This document shows positions 57,663 to 64,000 of a stretch of DNA of 64,000 nt, piece after piece (position 1 is the first letter of the stretch; each line of letters starts with the position of its first letter). The position numbers and the translations under genes are program-made. The stretch comes from Actinokineospora auranticolor (lineage in GTDB: Bacteria; Actinomycetota; Actinomycetes; Mycobacteriales; Pseudonocardiaceae). Below the pieces are notes generated by a model, which saw only the letters and a program-made list of their open reading frames with translations, made no database searches and had not been told where the DNA came from. The DNA lies in the NCBI RefSeq assembly GCF_002934265.1, contig NZ_PTIX01000001.1:744001-808000 (forward strand), read 5' to 3'.

Positions 57663-57680
57663 CATGTGCAGGGGCACATG
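57663..57680. promoter_or_regulatory. Inverted repeat upstream of the alpha/beta hydrolase
   Basis: CATGTGC-AGGG-GCACATG, a perfect seven-base inverted repeat in the 389-base gap 57432-57820. It could be a regulator site for the hydrolase gene starting 140 bases further on. Nothing else is seen in this gap apart from the hairpin at 57478. Confidence 0.35.
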
Positions 57681-57820
57681 CACCGGGTCCGGCGTGGGCG
57701 GCGGCGGACCATGCGGGAGTCGACAGGCCGGTCCGTGGTTCCACGCTGCCCCAAGGGATTCGTCTCTCTCATACCGGTTCGCCGCGTCGCTTTTCAGCCG
57801 TGAAAGGAAGTGTCTTCGCC

Positions 57821-58693
57821 ATGCCCGAAGAGACCGGGGAATACGCCCCCGCCAACGGAATCCGACTGTGGTACCGCGACGAGGGCAACCCGGACGGTGA
57901 ACCGCTGGTGCTGATCATGGGGCTGAACTCACAGCTTATCCTGTGGCCGGAGGAGTTCGTCGCCGCCCTGGGCGAGCGCGGCTTCCGGGTCATCAGGTTC
58001 GACAACCGCGACTGCGGTCTGTCGGACAAGATCGAGCCCGCCGCGGGCGCCGAGTCCACCCTGGCCGCCCCGGCCTACTACCTCACCGACCTGGCCGCCG
58101 ACACCGTCGGTCTGCTGGACCACCTGGGCATCGACTCCGCCCACGTCGTCGGCGCGTCCATGGGCGGCATGATCGCGCAGCTCATCGCGATCCACCACGC
58201 CGACCGCGTCCGGAGCCTGTGCTCCATCATGAGCACCACCGGCAACCGCCTGGTCGGCGGCCCGAGCGCCGAAGCGGCCCTGGCCCTCCTCGAACCCACG
58301 CCCCCGGAGCGCGAGAAGGCGATCGACCACATCGCCAACGTCTACCGCATCATCGGCTCAAGGACCCACGCCGACGCGGAACAGCCCCGCAGGCGCCAAC
58401 TCGCCGAAGCCTCCTACGACCGCGCGTTCTACCCGGCGGGCGCCCGCCGCCAGTTCACCGCGATCTCGGTCGCCGTCGACCGCACCCCGGGCCTCCGCGA
58501 ACTCACCATCCCCACCCACGTGATCCACGGTGCGGAGGACAGCCTCATCAACGTCACCGGCGGCCGCGCCACCCACGACGCGGTCCCGAACTCGACCTAC
58601 CTGGAACTCCCCGACATGGGCCACGACCTCCCGGAACCCCTGTGGCCCCAGGTGATCGACGCCATCGCCACGAACGCGACCGCCGCGTCCTGA
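57821..58693 (+). CDS. Alpha/beta hydrolase (RdmC/esterase-like)
   Basis: A 290-residue cytosolic hydrolase. The fold markers are LVLIMGLNSQLILWPEEF (oxyanion region), RVIRFDNRDCGLSD, nucleophile Ser in VVGASMGGMIAQ, Asp in IHGAEDSLI and His in LPDMGHDLP. It resembles the RdmC/aclacinomycin methylesterase and epoxide-hydrolase-like group. Located beyond a likely terminator, so it may be the last gene of the cluster (esterase, resistance or tailoring) or a housekeeping enzyme. ATG 57821 has AAGGAAG upstream; GTG 57800 is less likely. A hairpin terminator follows. Confidence 0.82.
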   Translation: MPEETGEYAPANGIRLWYRDEGNPDGEPLVLIMGLNSQLILWPEEFVAALGERGFRVIRFDNRDCGLSDKIEPAAGAESTLAAPAYYLTDLAADTVGLLDHLGIDSAHVVGASMGGMIAQLIAIHHADRVRSLCSIMSTTGNRLVGGPSAEAALALLEPTPPEREKAIDHIANVYRIIGSRTHADAEQPRRRQLAEASYDRAFYPAGARRQFTAISVAVDRTPGLRELTIPTHVIHGAEDSLINVTGGRATHDAVPNSTYLELPDMGHDLPEPLWPQVIDAIATNATAAS

Positions 58694-58704
58694 CGCCCGT
58701 CGAC

Positions 58705-58742
58705 CGGGGAGTGCGCCGGAACACCGGCCTGCGCACTCCCCG
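58705..58742. terminator. Terminator between convergent genes
   Basis: A perfect 12-base stem CGGGGAGTGCGC / GCGCACTCCCCG with a 14-base loop containing a small second hairpin (CCGG...CCGG). It serves the hydrolase gene and may serve the convergent lipoprotein gene too. Confidence 0.7.
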
Positions 58743-58753
58743 CTCGCACCCGA

Positions 58754-59299
58754 TCACCCCTCCAACACCCGCCACGGCTTGGGAATCCACACCCAACGAC
58801 TACCGGTGTGGACGAGCCCGTCATAGGCCATGCCGCTGTCGGCACCGGGCTTGACGTACTTCCACCGGTACAACGTCACCCCGGGCTTGAGGTACTGCGC
58901 GATCTTGGCGTATCCACCGGGAAACTGCCCCGCATCCCCAGAATTCGCCTTGAGGTCCTCACTCGTCGCCGACCACAACTTCACCTCGGTCTGCTCCGGC
59001 TTGGCCAACGCGCCGACCTCAGGACTCGACGCACTGTAGAAAGCCTGCGCCTTGGCCGCGAAGTCGGCCTCGAACAAACCCCGAAAGTCATCACCGGTAG
59101 GCGCGAGCCCCTTGACCAGCACACCCGGATCGGCACTGGTACGCAACTCCTCCACCACCTTCTCCGCCCCTTCCTGCCCCGCCGGGTACGAGGCGGCAGT
59201 GGAAGCCTGCACGGGCGCCTTGGGCGGGCTGTCCGAGTTCGACGAACAGGCGCCGACCAACGACAACGCGACAACAGCACAAGCGGCGGCGATCCGCAT
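58754..59299 (-). CDS. Lipoprotein of unknown function
   Basis: A 181-residue protein from ATG 59297-59299 with GAGGAGGAAG upstream. The signal peptide (MRIAAACAVVALSLVGAC) ends in a lipobox with Cys18, so it is anchored outside the membrane. The mature part is soluble with KVVEELRTSADPGVLVKGL and a C-terminal block LVHTGSRWVWIPKPWRVLEG. I do not recognise the family; it may be a small SnoaL-like or unknown extracytoplasmic domain. Confidence 0.7.
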   Translation of the reverse strand: MRIAAACAVVALSLVGACSSNSDSPPKAPVQASTAASYPAGQEGAEKVVEELRTSADPGVLVKGLAPTGDDFRGLFEADFAAKAQAFYSASSPEVGALAKPEQTEVKLWSATSEDLKANSGDAGQFPGGYAKIAQYLKPGVTLYRWKYVKPGADSGMAYDGLVHTGSRWVWIPKPWRVLEG

Positions 59300-59433
59300 A
59301 GGTGGACTTCCTCCTCGGTGGCGGCCCACACAGGGCGCATCGACAACGCACAGCACCCTAATGGGTGGAGTCGGCCGCCCGAGGGCAATCGAGCGATTCC
59401 CAGGCGCCTCTTGCCCCGCACCGCGGTCGTCGA

Positions 59434-59898
59434 TCAGCCCAACCGCAGCGACTCGGCGAACTGCGGCAGCACACCCGCGACCTGAGCCCCGCGCAGGGTG
59501 TTCACGTAGTCCTGATACCGCACGACCTTGCCATCGCGCACCCGCACAACGCCGACGGACGACGGCAGGGCGAACGCCTCACCGGTGGCCCGAACCCTGC
59601 CCTCGATGGCGAACTGAACTGTCGCCTCGTGCGGGTCCGCGCCCTGGTGCACCTCCACCGTGACCCGCGTGAACTCCAGCAGGCCCCGCACCGGGTTCGC
59701 CTGCCCCAAGTGCTCGCTGATCGCGGCGTACCCCTCCCACCGCGACGGCCTACCACCCAGCACAAACGGCGTCTCGTAAACAGCGTCCTCAGCGAAGTGC
59801 GAGAGGAAGGCCTGGTCGTCCCCGGTCTCCATGGCCTGGCGCAAGCTCTCGATGACTTCGTGGGTCCCTGCGGCCGCCAGGTTGCTCGCCTCGGTCAC
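59434..59898 (-). CDS. NTF2-like / SnoaL-type small protein
   Basis: A 154-residue cytosolic protein starting at GTG 59896-59898, behind GAGGAGC. It has the SnoaL/ketosteroid-isomerase-like cone fold pattern: VIESLRQAMETGDDQAFLSHFAEDAVYETPF, then GRPSRWEGYAAISEHLG and a final VRVRDGKVVRYQDYVNTLR. Members are isomerases, cyclases, dehydratases or ligand-binding proteins. It is divergent from a TetR gene with a palindromic site between them, so it is probably the regulator's target. Confidence 0.78.
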   Translation of the reverse strand: MTEASNLAAAGTHEVIESLRQAMETGDDQAFLSHFAEDAVYETPFVLGGRPSRWEGYAAISEHLGQANPVRGLLEFTRVTVEVHQGADPHEATVQFAIEGRVRATGEAFALPSSVGVVRVRDGKVVRYQDYVNTLRGAQVAGVLPQFAESLRLG

Positions 59899-59931
59899 AA
59901 CACGCTCCTCGGTGGTTAGACTGAACTGAAT

Positions 59932-59973
59932 GGAGAACCGGCTCCGTTTACCACCATACGGAGAGCCTTCTCC
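59932..59973. promoter_or_regulatory. Palindromic operator between SnoaL-like and TetR genes
   Basis: A 42-base imperfect palindrome: outer arms GGAGAA / TTCTCC and inner arms CTCCGT / ACGGAG. It lies midway in the 101-base divergent gap, the usual place of a TetR-family operator that controls both genes. Confidence 0.6.
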
Positions 59974-59999
59974 GCACAGCAACCCTCGGCGGTGACCAG

Positions 60000-60800
60000 A
60001 TGAACAACGCACCCGACGATGACACCCACCCGCGCCGCGCCGACGCCCGCCGCAACCGCGCCCGAATCCTGGAAGCCGCGACACACCTCCTGGCCGAACA
60101 CGGCGTGTCGGTCTCCTTCGACGAGATCGCCCGCCAGGCGGAGGTAGGCGTCGGGACCGTGTACCGACACTTCCCGACCAGGGAACACCTGTTCAACACG
60201 GTCGTCACCTGGGGGATGCGCCACCTGACCGACCAGGCACGAGACCTCCTGACCTCCCCGAACCCGGCCGACGCCTTCTTCCACTTCTACTACCTGATGA
60301 TCGAACAGACCCTGCTCAACAAGGCACTCTGCGAGGCGTTCGAGAACCAGGGCGGCGAGCGGCTCACCCCACTGGCCACCGCCGAGACCGCTTTCGACAC
60401 CGCCCTGGCAAACCTGCTCGCCCAAGCCCAGACCACCAGCCACATCCGCGACGACCTCGCCACCGACGACGTGCGGCAGCTGGTCGTCGCAGCGGCAACG
60501 GCCACCCGCACCACGGAGCCCCGGTCATGGCGGCTGGCCCGGCTCATCGGCCGGTCCCTGCTTCCCGACCCGGCCACCTATCCGGTACCCGAACCCGATG
60601 TAACGAAATTCGCTACACAACACAAGTTTCGTTACATACCCGATCCTGAGCCTACCTCCCGTCACGAAACACCCGGCAGACACCACTGCCCGGTATGCGG
60701 CACCACGATCCTCGCGAACCGCGTCGGCCGCCCGGCAAAGTACTGCGGTCCCGCCTGCAGACAACGTGCCCACCGAACACGGACCGGAGCAGGCCTCTAG
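60000..60800 (+). CDS. TetR/AcrR regulator with C-terminal zinc-ribbon-like tail
   Basis: A 266-residue regulator. The TetR DNA-binding domain is at residues 14-65 (RRNRARILEAATHLLAEHG, then VSFDEIARQAEVGVGTVYRHF). The ligand domain of helices spans about 70-190. After a linker comes an added tail (residues about 230-262): CPVCGTTI, then GRPAKYCGPACRQRAHR, with four Cys arranged as CxxC...CxxxC, a likely zinc ribbon. This tail is usual in small separate proteins, not in TetR proteins. It may add DNA or protein contacts. Probably represses itself and the divergent SnoaL-like gene. Confidence 0.87.
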   Translation: MNNAPDDDTHPRRADARRNRARILEAATHLLAEHGVSVSFDEIARQAEVGVGTVYRHFPTREHLFNTVVTWGMRHLTDQARDLLTSPNPADAFFHFYYLMIEQTLLNKALCEAFENQGGERLTPLATAETAFDTALANLLAQAQTTSHIRDDLATDDVRQLVVAAATATRTTEPRSWRLARLIGRSLLPDPATYPVPEPDVTKFATQHKFRYIPDPEPTSRHETPGRHHCPVCGTTILANRVGRPAKYCGPACRQRAHRTRTGAGL

Positions 60801-60926
60801 GCGAGCCCATCGTGGTCCCTCTCCCTGGACCCATGGCCGGGTGGTGCCAACAGGCCATGCCGGTATCGACCGATCGAGACCGGCACTGGCCGAGCGGGCA
60901 GGGTGGATCGGTGCGATTCTGACGGT

Positions 60927-61274
60927 ATGGCCGATCGGTCGGGGCCACGACGGGAGTTGGCGCGAATCCGGGACGGCGGCGGTGCCGGGGCAGACGCCGC
61001 TCGGGTCGCGCTGGGCGACGGCGCGGTGTCCGAGCGGCTGCGAGCCGCCATTCTGGCGCTGGTGTCCGGGCGGGGTGCGGCAAGCAGCACATGCCCGTCC
61101 GACGCCGCGCGGGCGGTGGCCGAGGATTGGCGGGACTTGCTCGATGAGGCGCGGGACGTGGCACGGCAACTGGCGCGTTCCGGTGTGGTGCGGGTGACTC
61201 AGCGGGAACGGGTGCTTGATCCGGAGGGGGAGTGGCACGGGCCGATCCGGATCCGTATGGTCTGGACGCGCTGA
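60927..61274 (+). CDS. DUF3253 domain protein
   Basis: A 115-residue cytosolic protein from ATG 60927. The family pattern is visible: RLRAAILALVSGRG, TCPSDAARAVAEDWRDLLDEAR, VARQLARSGVVRVTQRERVLDP and GPIRIRM. DUF3253 proteins are small winged-helix-like proteins of unknown role, frequently beside or fused to CxxC zinc-ribbon proteins of the kind present at the end of the upstream TetR gene. The N-terminal 25 residues are Gly/Arg-rich and not conserved. Confidence 0.78.
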   Translation: MADRSGPRRELARIRDGGGAGADAARVALGDGAVSERLRAAILALVSGRGAASSTCPSDAARAVAEDWRDLLDEARDVARQLARSGVVRVTQRERVLDPEGEWHGPIRIRMVWTR

Positions 61275-61489
61275 GCTAGCGCGGCAATACCTGGATCTAC
61301 CGCGCTGCAAGGGAAATCGCCGTACTCGAGTACGTGAGGGCACCGATTCCCCTGATTCAGGGCAACCGCGGCGCTCGGGGATTCCCGGGCCGGGGCGGAG
61401 GCGTGAAGATCGAAACAGGCCGGACCGAGGGGGTCCGCCGACCGGGAAGCCTCCGGGCACCGGTTCCTCGTCGAATTGGAGACGATTCC

Positions 61490-61801
61490 ATGCGCAAGTT
61501 CGTCACCGCGGGCGTCACCGCCGCGCTGGCCACCGCCGGGTTGTTGGCGGGTACGGGGAGCGCGAGCGCGATCAACCGGGTCACCTGCAACGAGTTCGGC
61601 TACACCTGGCTCATCTCGCCCGCCACCACCTGCTGGGCGAACCGCGGCTCGATCGCCGTCACGCTCTACGACGTGAACCAGATCCAGAGCGGCAACAACA
61701 CCGGCCAGGTGGCGTCGCCCTCGGGCTACGTCAACTTCCCGAGCAAGTTCGCCACCTACTCCTTCTCGTCGCGCCGCGTCGACGCCATCACCATCTACTA
61801 G
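61490..61801 (+). CDS. Secreted beta/gamma-crystallin-like small protein
   Basis: A 103-residue protein with a Sec signal (MRKFVTAGVTAALATAGLLA, cleavage after ASA near residue 27). The mature part, INRVTCNEFGYTWL, TTCWANRGSIAVTLYDVN and IQSGNNTGQV, resembles the Streptomyces killer-toxin-like beta/gamma-crystallin family, with two Cys able to pair. Some relatives inhibit fungi or yeast; this is family knowledge, not shown here. GGAGAC precedes the ATG. Confidence 0.68.
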   Translation: MRKFVTAGVTAALATAGLLAGTGSASAINRVTCNEFGYTWLISPATTCWANRGSIAVTLYDVNQIQSGNNTGQVASPSGYVNFPSKFATYSFSSRRVDAITIY

Positions 61802-61826
61802 CGGCGGACCCGCGGAGGGGGCTTCG

Positions 61827-62654
61827 ATGCGGATCAGGGGCATTGCCTTGGTGCCGTTGGTGTTGGTGGTCGCCGGGTGCGGCGCGGTCGACGAACCACC
61901 GCTCGGCGCGATCGGCACCATCACACGGGAATCGCAGATCTCGCGGCCGATCGATCAGTACCTGCCCAGCGAAGACGACCTCGCCAGGCTGTGGCAGGTC
62001 CGTGGCGCGGCCACGGCCACCTGCTACGCCCGGCACGGCGTGCCCGACCGCACCAGCGTGCCGCCGCGACTGCGGGAACGGTTGCGAGAACAGCGAAAGC
62101 ACGACCTGACCCGCTCGCCCCTCTACGGGTTCTTCGACACCGGGGACGCCCACGACAACGGGTACGGCACATCGCCCGACTCCGGCCACGGCCTGGAGAC
62201 CCCCGCCCCGTGGGCGCCCCCGGAGGTCGTCAAGGAGTGCGAGGCCGCGGGCAGCGCCGCGGTCGGCAACCTCCACCTGGTCACTGACGAACGCGTCCTC
62301 CCCGACGGCGGACCACCACCGGCGACCGCCGACCGCCGTGTCGCCGAAGCGGTGGACGCGTGGGCCGGGTGCATGCGCGCGGCGGGCCACCCGTACGGAA
62401 ACCCGATCGACCCACTGCTCGACCCGAAGTGGCGGCGCCCGATCTCGACGGGGGACGGGACGCGGCAACCCACCACCGCCGCCGAGATCGACACCGCCAC
62501 CGCCGACGTGCGGTGCAAGATCGAGGTGAACCTGGTGGGCACCGCCGTGGCCGTCCAGGCCGCCTACGACCAGCGCTACATCGACTCCCACGCCACCCAA
62601 CTCACCGAGTTCGCCCAACGCGTCCACGGCTACACCCGAGGCCAGGCGAACTGA
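61827..62654 (+). CDS. Lipoprotein of unknown function
   Basis: A 275-residue protein from ATG 61827 with GGAGGGGG upstream. Signal with lipobox (VLVVAGC, Cys18). The mature part has a Tyr/Cys block ATCYARHGVPDR, a middle GYGTSPDSGHGLETP and a helical end with AWAGCMRAAGHPYGNP and DVRCKIEVN. This layout, with paired Cys in short CM(R/K)xxG motifs, is shared by many actinobacterial lipoproteins without known role. It may be co-transcribed with the crystallin-like gene 25 bases upstream. A very strong terminator follows. Confidence 0.75.
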   Translation: MRIRGIALVPLVLVVAGCGAVDEPPLGAIGTITRESQISRPIDQYLPSEDDLARLWQVRGAATATCYARHGVPDRTSVPPRLRERLREQRKHDLTRSPLYGFFDTGDAHDNGYGTSPDSGHGLETPAPWAPPEVVKECEAAGSAAVGNLHLVTDERVLPDGGPPPATADRRVAEAVDAWAGCMRAAGHPYGNPIDPLLDPKWRRPISTGDGTRQPTTAAEIDTATADVRCKIEVNLVGTAVAVQAAYDQRYIDSHATQLTEFAQRVHGYTRGQAN

Positions 62655-62657
62655 ACC

Positions 62658-62699
62658 CAGCCCCGGGAGCGGCCACCCGCATGGCCGCTCCCGGGGCTG
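62658..62699 (+). terminator. Very strong terminator after the lipoprotein gene
   Basis: A perfect 18-base stem (CAGCCCCGGGAGCGGCCA and its complement) with a six-base loop, starting three bases after the stop codon. The remaining gap to 62887 holds nothing I can support. Confidence 0.85.
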
Positions 62700-62887
62700 C
62701 GCCGTGCTCGATCAGATCGGTCCCCGACGCGTCGGTCCAGCCGTCCTGGTGGACATTCGCCAGCCCCGCAGCGGTGATCGAGAACGTCGCGGCTGAGCCG
62801 CTGCGCGAGTTCGATCACCCTTACGGCCATCGCGTCCGCCTCGACCCACGTGCGCCGTGGGGAGGTGGCCCGCAGCGGTGGTCCGGG

Positions 62888-63400
62888 TCAGTTCCCGGCC
62901 TTCGGCTCCGCCCAATCCCGGACCAGGTCGTCGGCGACGCCGTTGGCCCACGCCCGGATCTCGGTCCAGTCGCGGGCGTCACCCGCCATCCGCTTCGCCA
63001 TCGCGCGGTCGAGGAAACCGCTGGCCTTGTCCGGGTCGAGCCTTCCGCCGAAGACAGCAGGCGAGTCCGCGCCGATTCGAGCGGCCCGTCGACGTCCTCC
63101 GGCCGTCGGCCGCACCTGGTGTGGGCGAGGTCCCAGCCACCCGCTCTCGAACAGCCACACCCGGCGGTCGGCCAGTTCGCGGTGGAACCGGCGGAAGAAC
63201 CGGCGCGCGGTGGGGCGCCAGCGGCCCGCGTAGATCGCGGTGCCGAGTACGACGGCGTCGTAGCCGTCCAGGGCTCGGGGTTCCAGCACGTCGTGCACCG
63301 TGACGTGCAGGCCGCGCCCCACCAGTTCCGCGCCGATCGCCTCGGCGATCTCCTTGGTGGCGCCCATCTTGCTCGCGTGCAGCACCAATACCCGTTTCAT
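62888..63400 (-). CDS. Flavodoxin-domain protein
   Basis: A 170-residue protein from ATG 63398-63400. The FMN phosphate loop is LVLHASKMGATKEIAEAIG (residues 4-22), followed by VHDVLEPRALDGYDAVVLGTAIYAGRW, the usual flavodoxin/HemG-like second and third blocks. Such proteins carry electrons or act as protoporphyrinogen oxidase-like enzymes. It is divergent from a universal stress protein, with two DevR-like boxes between them, which suggests control by low oxygen. Confidence 0.83.
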   Translation of the reverse strand: MKRVLVLHASKMGATKEIAEAIGAELVGRGLHVTVHDVLEPRALDGYDAVVLGTAIYAGRWRPTARRFFRRFHRELADRRVWLFESGWLGPRPHQVRPTAGGRRRAARIGADSPAVFGGRLDPDKASGFLDRAMAKRMAGDARDWTEIRAWANGVADDLVRDWAEPKAGN

Positions 63401-63460
63401 GAGACCAATGCTCGCGCGCGAGTGGTCACGCCGGGCAGTGCCGACGTACCCGGCACGTCG

Positions 63461-63508
63461 CGGACCTACGGCACCGACCGTTCCAAAAGGATGGGGGCGA
63501 AAGGCCCG
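63461..63508. promoter_or_regulatory. Two DevR/DosR-like boxes between flavodoxin and Usp genes
   Basis: CGGACCTACGGCACCG (63461-63476) and GGGGCGAAAGGCCCG (63494-63508) resemble the G-rich/C-rich palindromes bound by DevR/DosR-type regulators in actinobacteria. The match is by eye to a loose consensus. Both neighbouring genes are of kinds found in such regulons. Confidence 0.4.
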
Positions 63509-63591
63509 GCATGAACGGGTCCAGCGCCGGTGACCGTTGCGGTGCGCCGGAGACAGGATCGGTGGTGGACGCAACACCCAGGGAGGAAGTC

Positions 63592-63993
63592 ATGGTGGGT
63601 GAGCACATCACCGTCGGCGTCGACGGCTCCCCGGCGGGCATGGCCGCGTTGGAGTGGGCCCTGGACGAGGGCATCCGCTGCGGCTACCGGGTGCACGTGG
63701 TGACCGTCGCGCGCCGAGGCGAGTCCGAGGACCCGGCACGGGCGAGGGCGGTCGAGACGGCGATCTTCGCGCACCCGGAGGCATCGGTGTGGCGCCGCCT
63801 GCTCGTCGGCTCGCCAGGTGCCGAGCTGGTGCGGGTCGCGTCCGACTCGGCGCTGCTGGTGGTCGGGTCCTGCGGGACCGGCGGCGCGCTCGCGACCCTG
63901 CTGGGTTCGGTGAGCGCGCATTGCGTGCGCCACGCCCCGTGCCCGGTCGTGGTGGTGCCCGCCACCAAGCCGTCGGTGGAGGCGGTTCGATGA
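63592..63993 (+). CDS. Universal stress protein (UspA family)
   Basis: A 133-residue single-domain Usp. It has HITVGVDGSPAGMAALEWAL at the N-terminus and the ATP-binding end GSCGTGGALATLLGSVSAHC, a variant of GxxGxG-9-GS, then HCVRHAPCPVVVVP. The start ATG 63592 has AGGGAGGAAG upstream. It is short compared with tandem Usp proteins common in actinobacteria. Its stop overlaps the next start by ATGA. Confidence 0.87.
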   Translation: MVGEHITVGVDGSPAGMAALEWALDEGIRCGYRVHVVTVARRGESEDPARARAVETAIFAHPEASVWRRLLVGSPGAELVRVASDSALLVVGSCGTGGALATLLGSVSAHCVRHAPCPVVVVPATKPSVEAVR

Positions 63994-64000
63994 GCGCCGA
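63990..64000 (+). CDS. Start of a gene cut by the right edge
   Basis: ATG 63990 overlaps the Usp stop (ATGA) and begins M-S-A before the window ends. Nothing can be said about the product; coupling suggests the same operon as the Usp gene. Confidence 0.4.

Noticed and set aside
1..64000. CRISPR arrays, tRNA or rRNA genes, insertion sequences
   Set aside because: I looked for regular direct repeats with spacers, cloverleaf-like segments and transposase motifs and saw none. The threefold repeat at 51912-52164 is irregular and tied to a gene start.

Overview
The DNA is very GC-rich, codons end in G or C, GTG starts are common, and many genes overlap by four bases (ATGA or GTGA). Together with an MptB-type mannosyltransferase, PASTA-less Ser/Thr kinases, Tat-exported enzymes and an efeUOB iron system, this points to an actinobacterium, most likely of the Pseudonocardiales (inference; no rRNA is present to prove it).

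Left part (1-25.3 kb) is mostly ordinary chromosome: methyltransferases, VOC and RidA proteins, the iron operon efeU-efeO-efeB under two iron-box-like sites, two Ser/Thr kinases, a secreted intradiol-dioxygenase-like protein, an M20 peptidase, a lipomannan-type mannosyltransferase, small secreted proteins and a large secreted family 8 polysaccharide lyase. Three genes here are broken: an MFS transporter with one in-frame amber codon, an amidase with a one-base frameshift, and a metallo-beta-lactamase-fold gene reduced to its C-terminal part.

Middle part (25.3-58.7 kb) is a hybrid polyketide/nonribosomal-peptide gene cluster. A 4264-residue protein reads KS-AT-DH-ER-KR-ACP-C-A-PCP-C-A-PCP-TE; its first A domain has a serine code and its second a proline-like code. 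It is translationally coupled to a PapA/condensation-type acyltransferase, an SDR with a changed active-site motif, an FAD monooxygenase, a lipase-like hydrolase and a P450. A second operon encodes a kynurenine 3-monooxygenase, a DUF6875-like protein, an NRPS C-A-PCP-reductase, an MFS exporter and an NRPS with an O-methyltransferase fused in front of C-A-PCP. A divergent P450 and an alpha/beta hydrolase flank the set. So the locus has two different chain-release domains (TE and reductase) and four A domains. Two TTA codons suggest bldA-type translational control. I do not recognise the product; a two-part product joined by the freestanding acyltransferase is a hypothesis.

Right part (58.7-64 kb) returns to small chromosomal genes: a lipoprotein, an NTF2-like protein divergent from a TetR regulator that carries an added zinc-ribbon tail, a DUF3253 protein, a crystallin-like secreted protein, another lipoprotein, and a divergent flavodoxin/universal-stress pair with DevR-like boxes between them.
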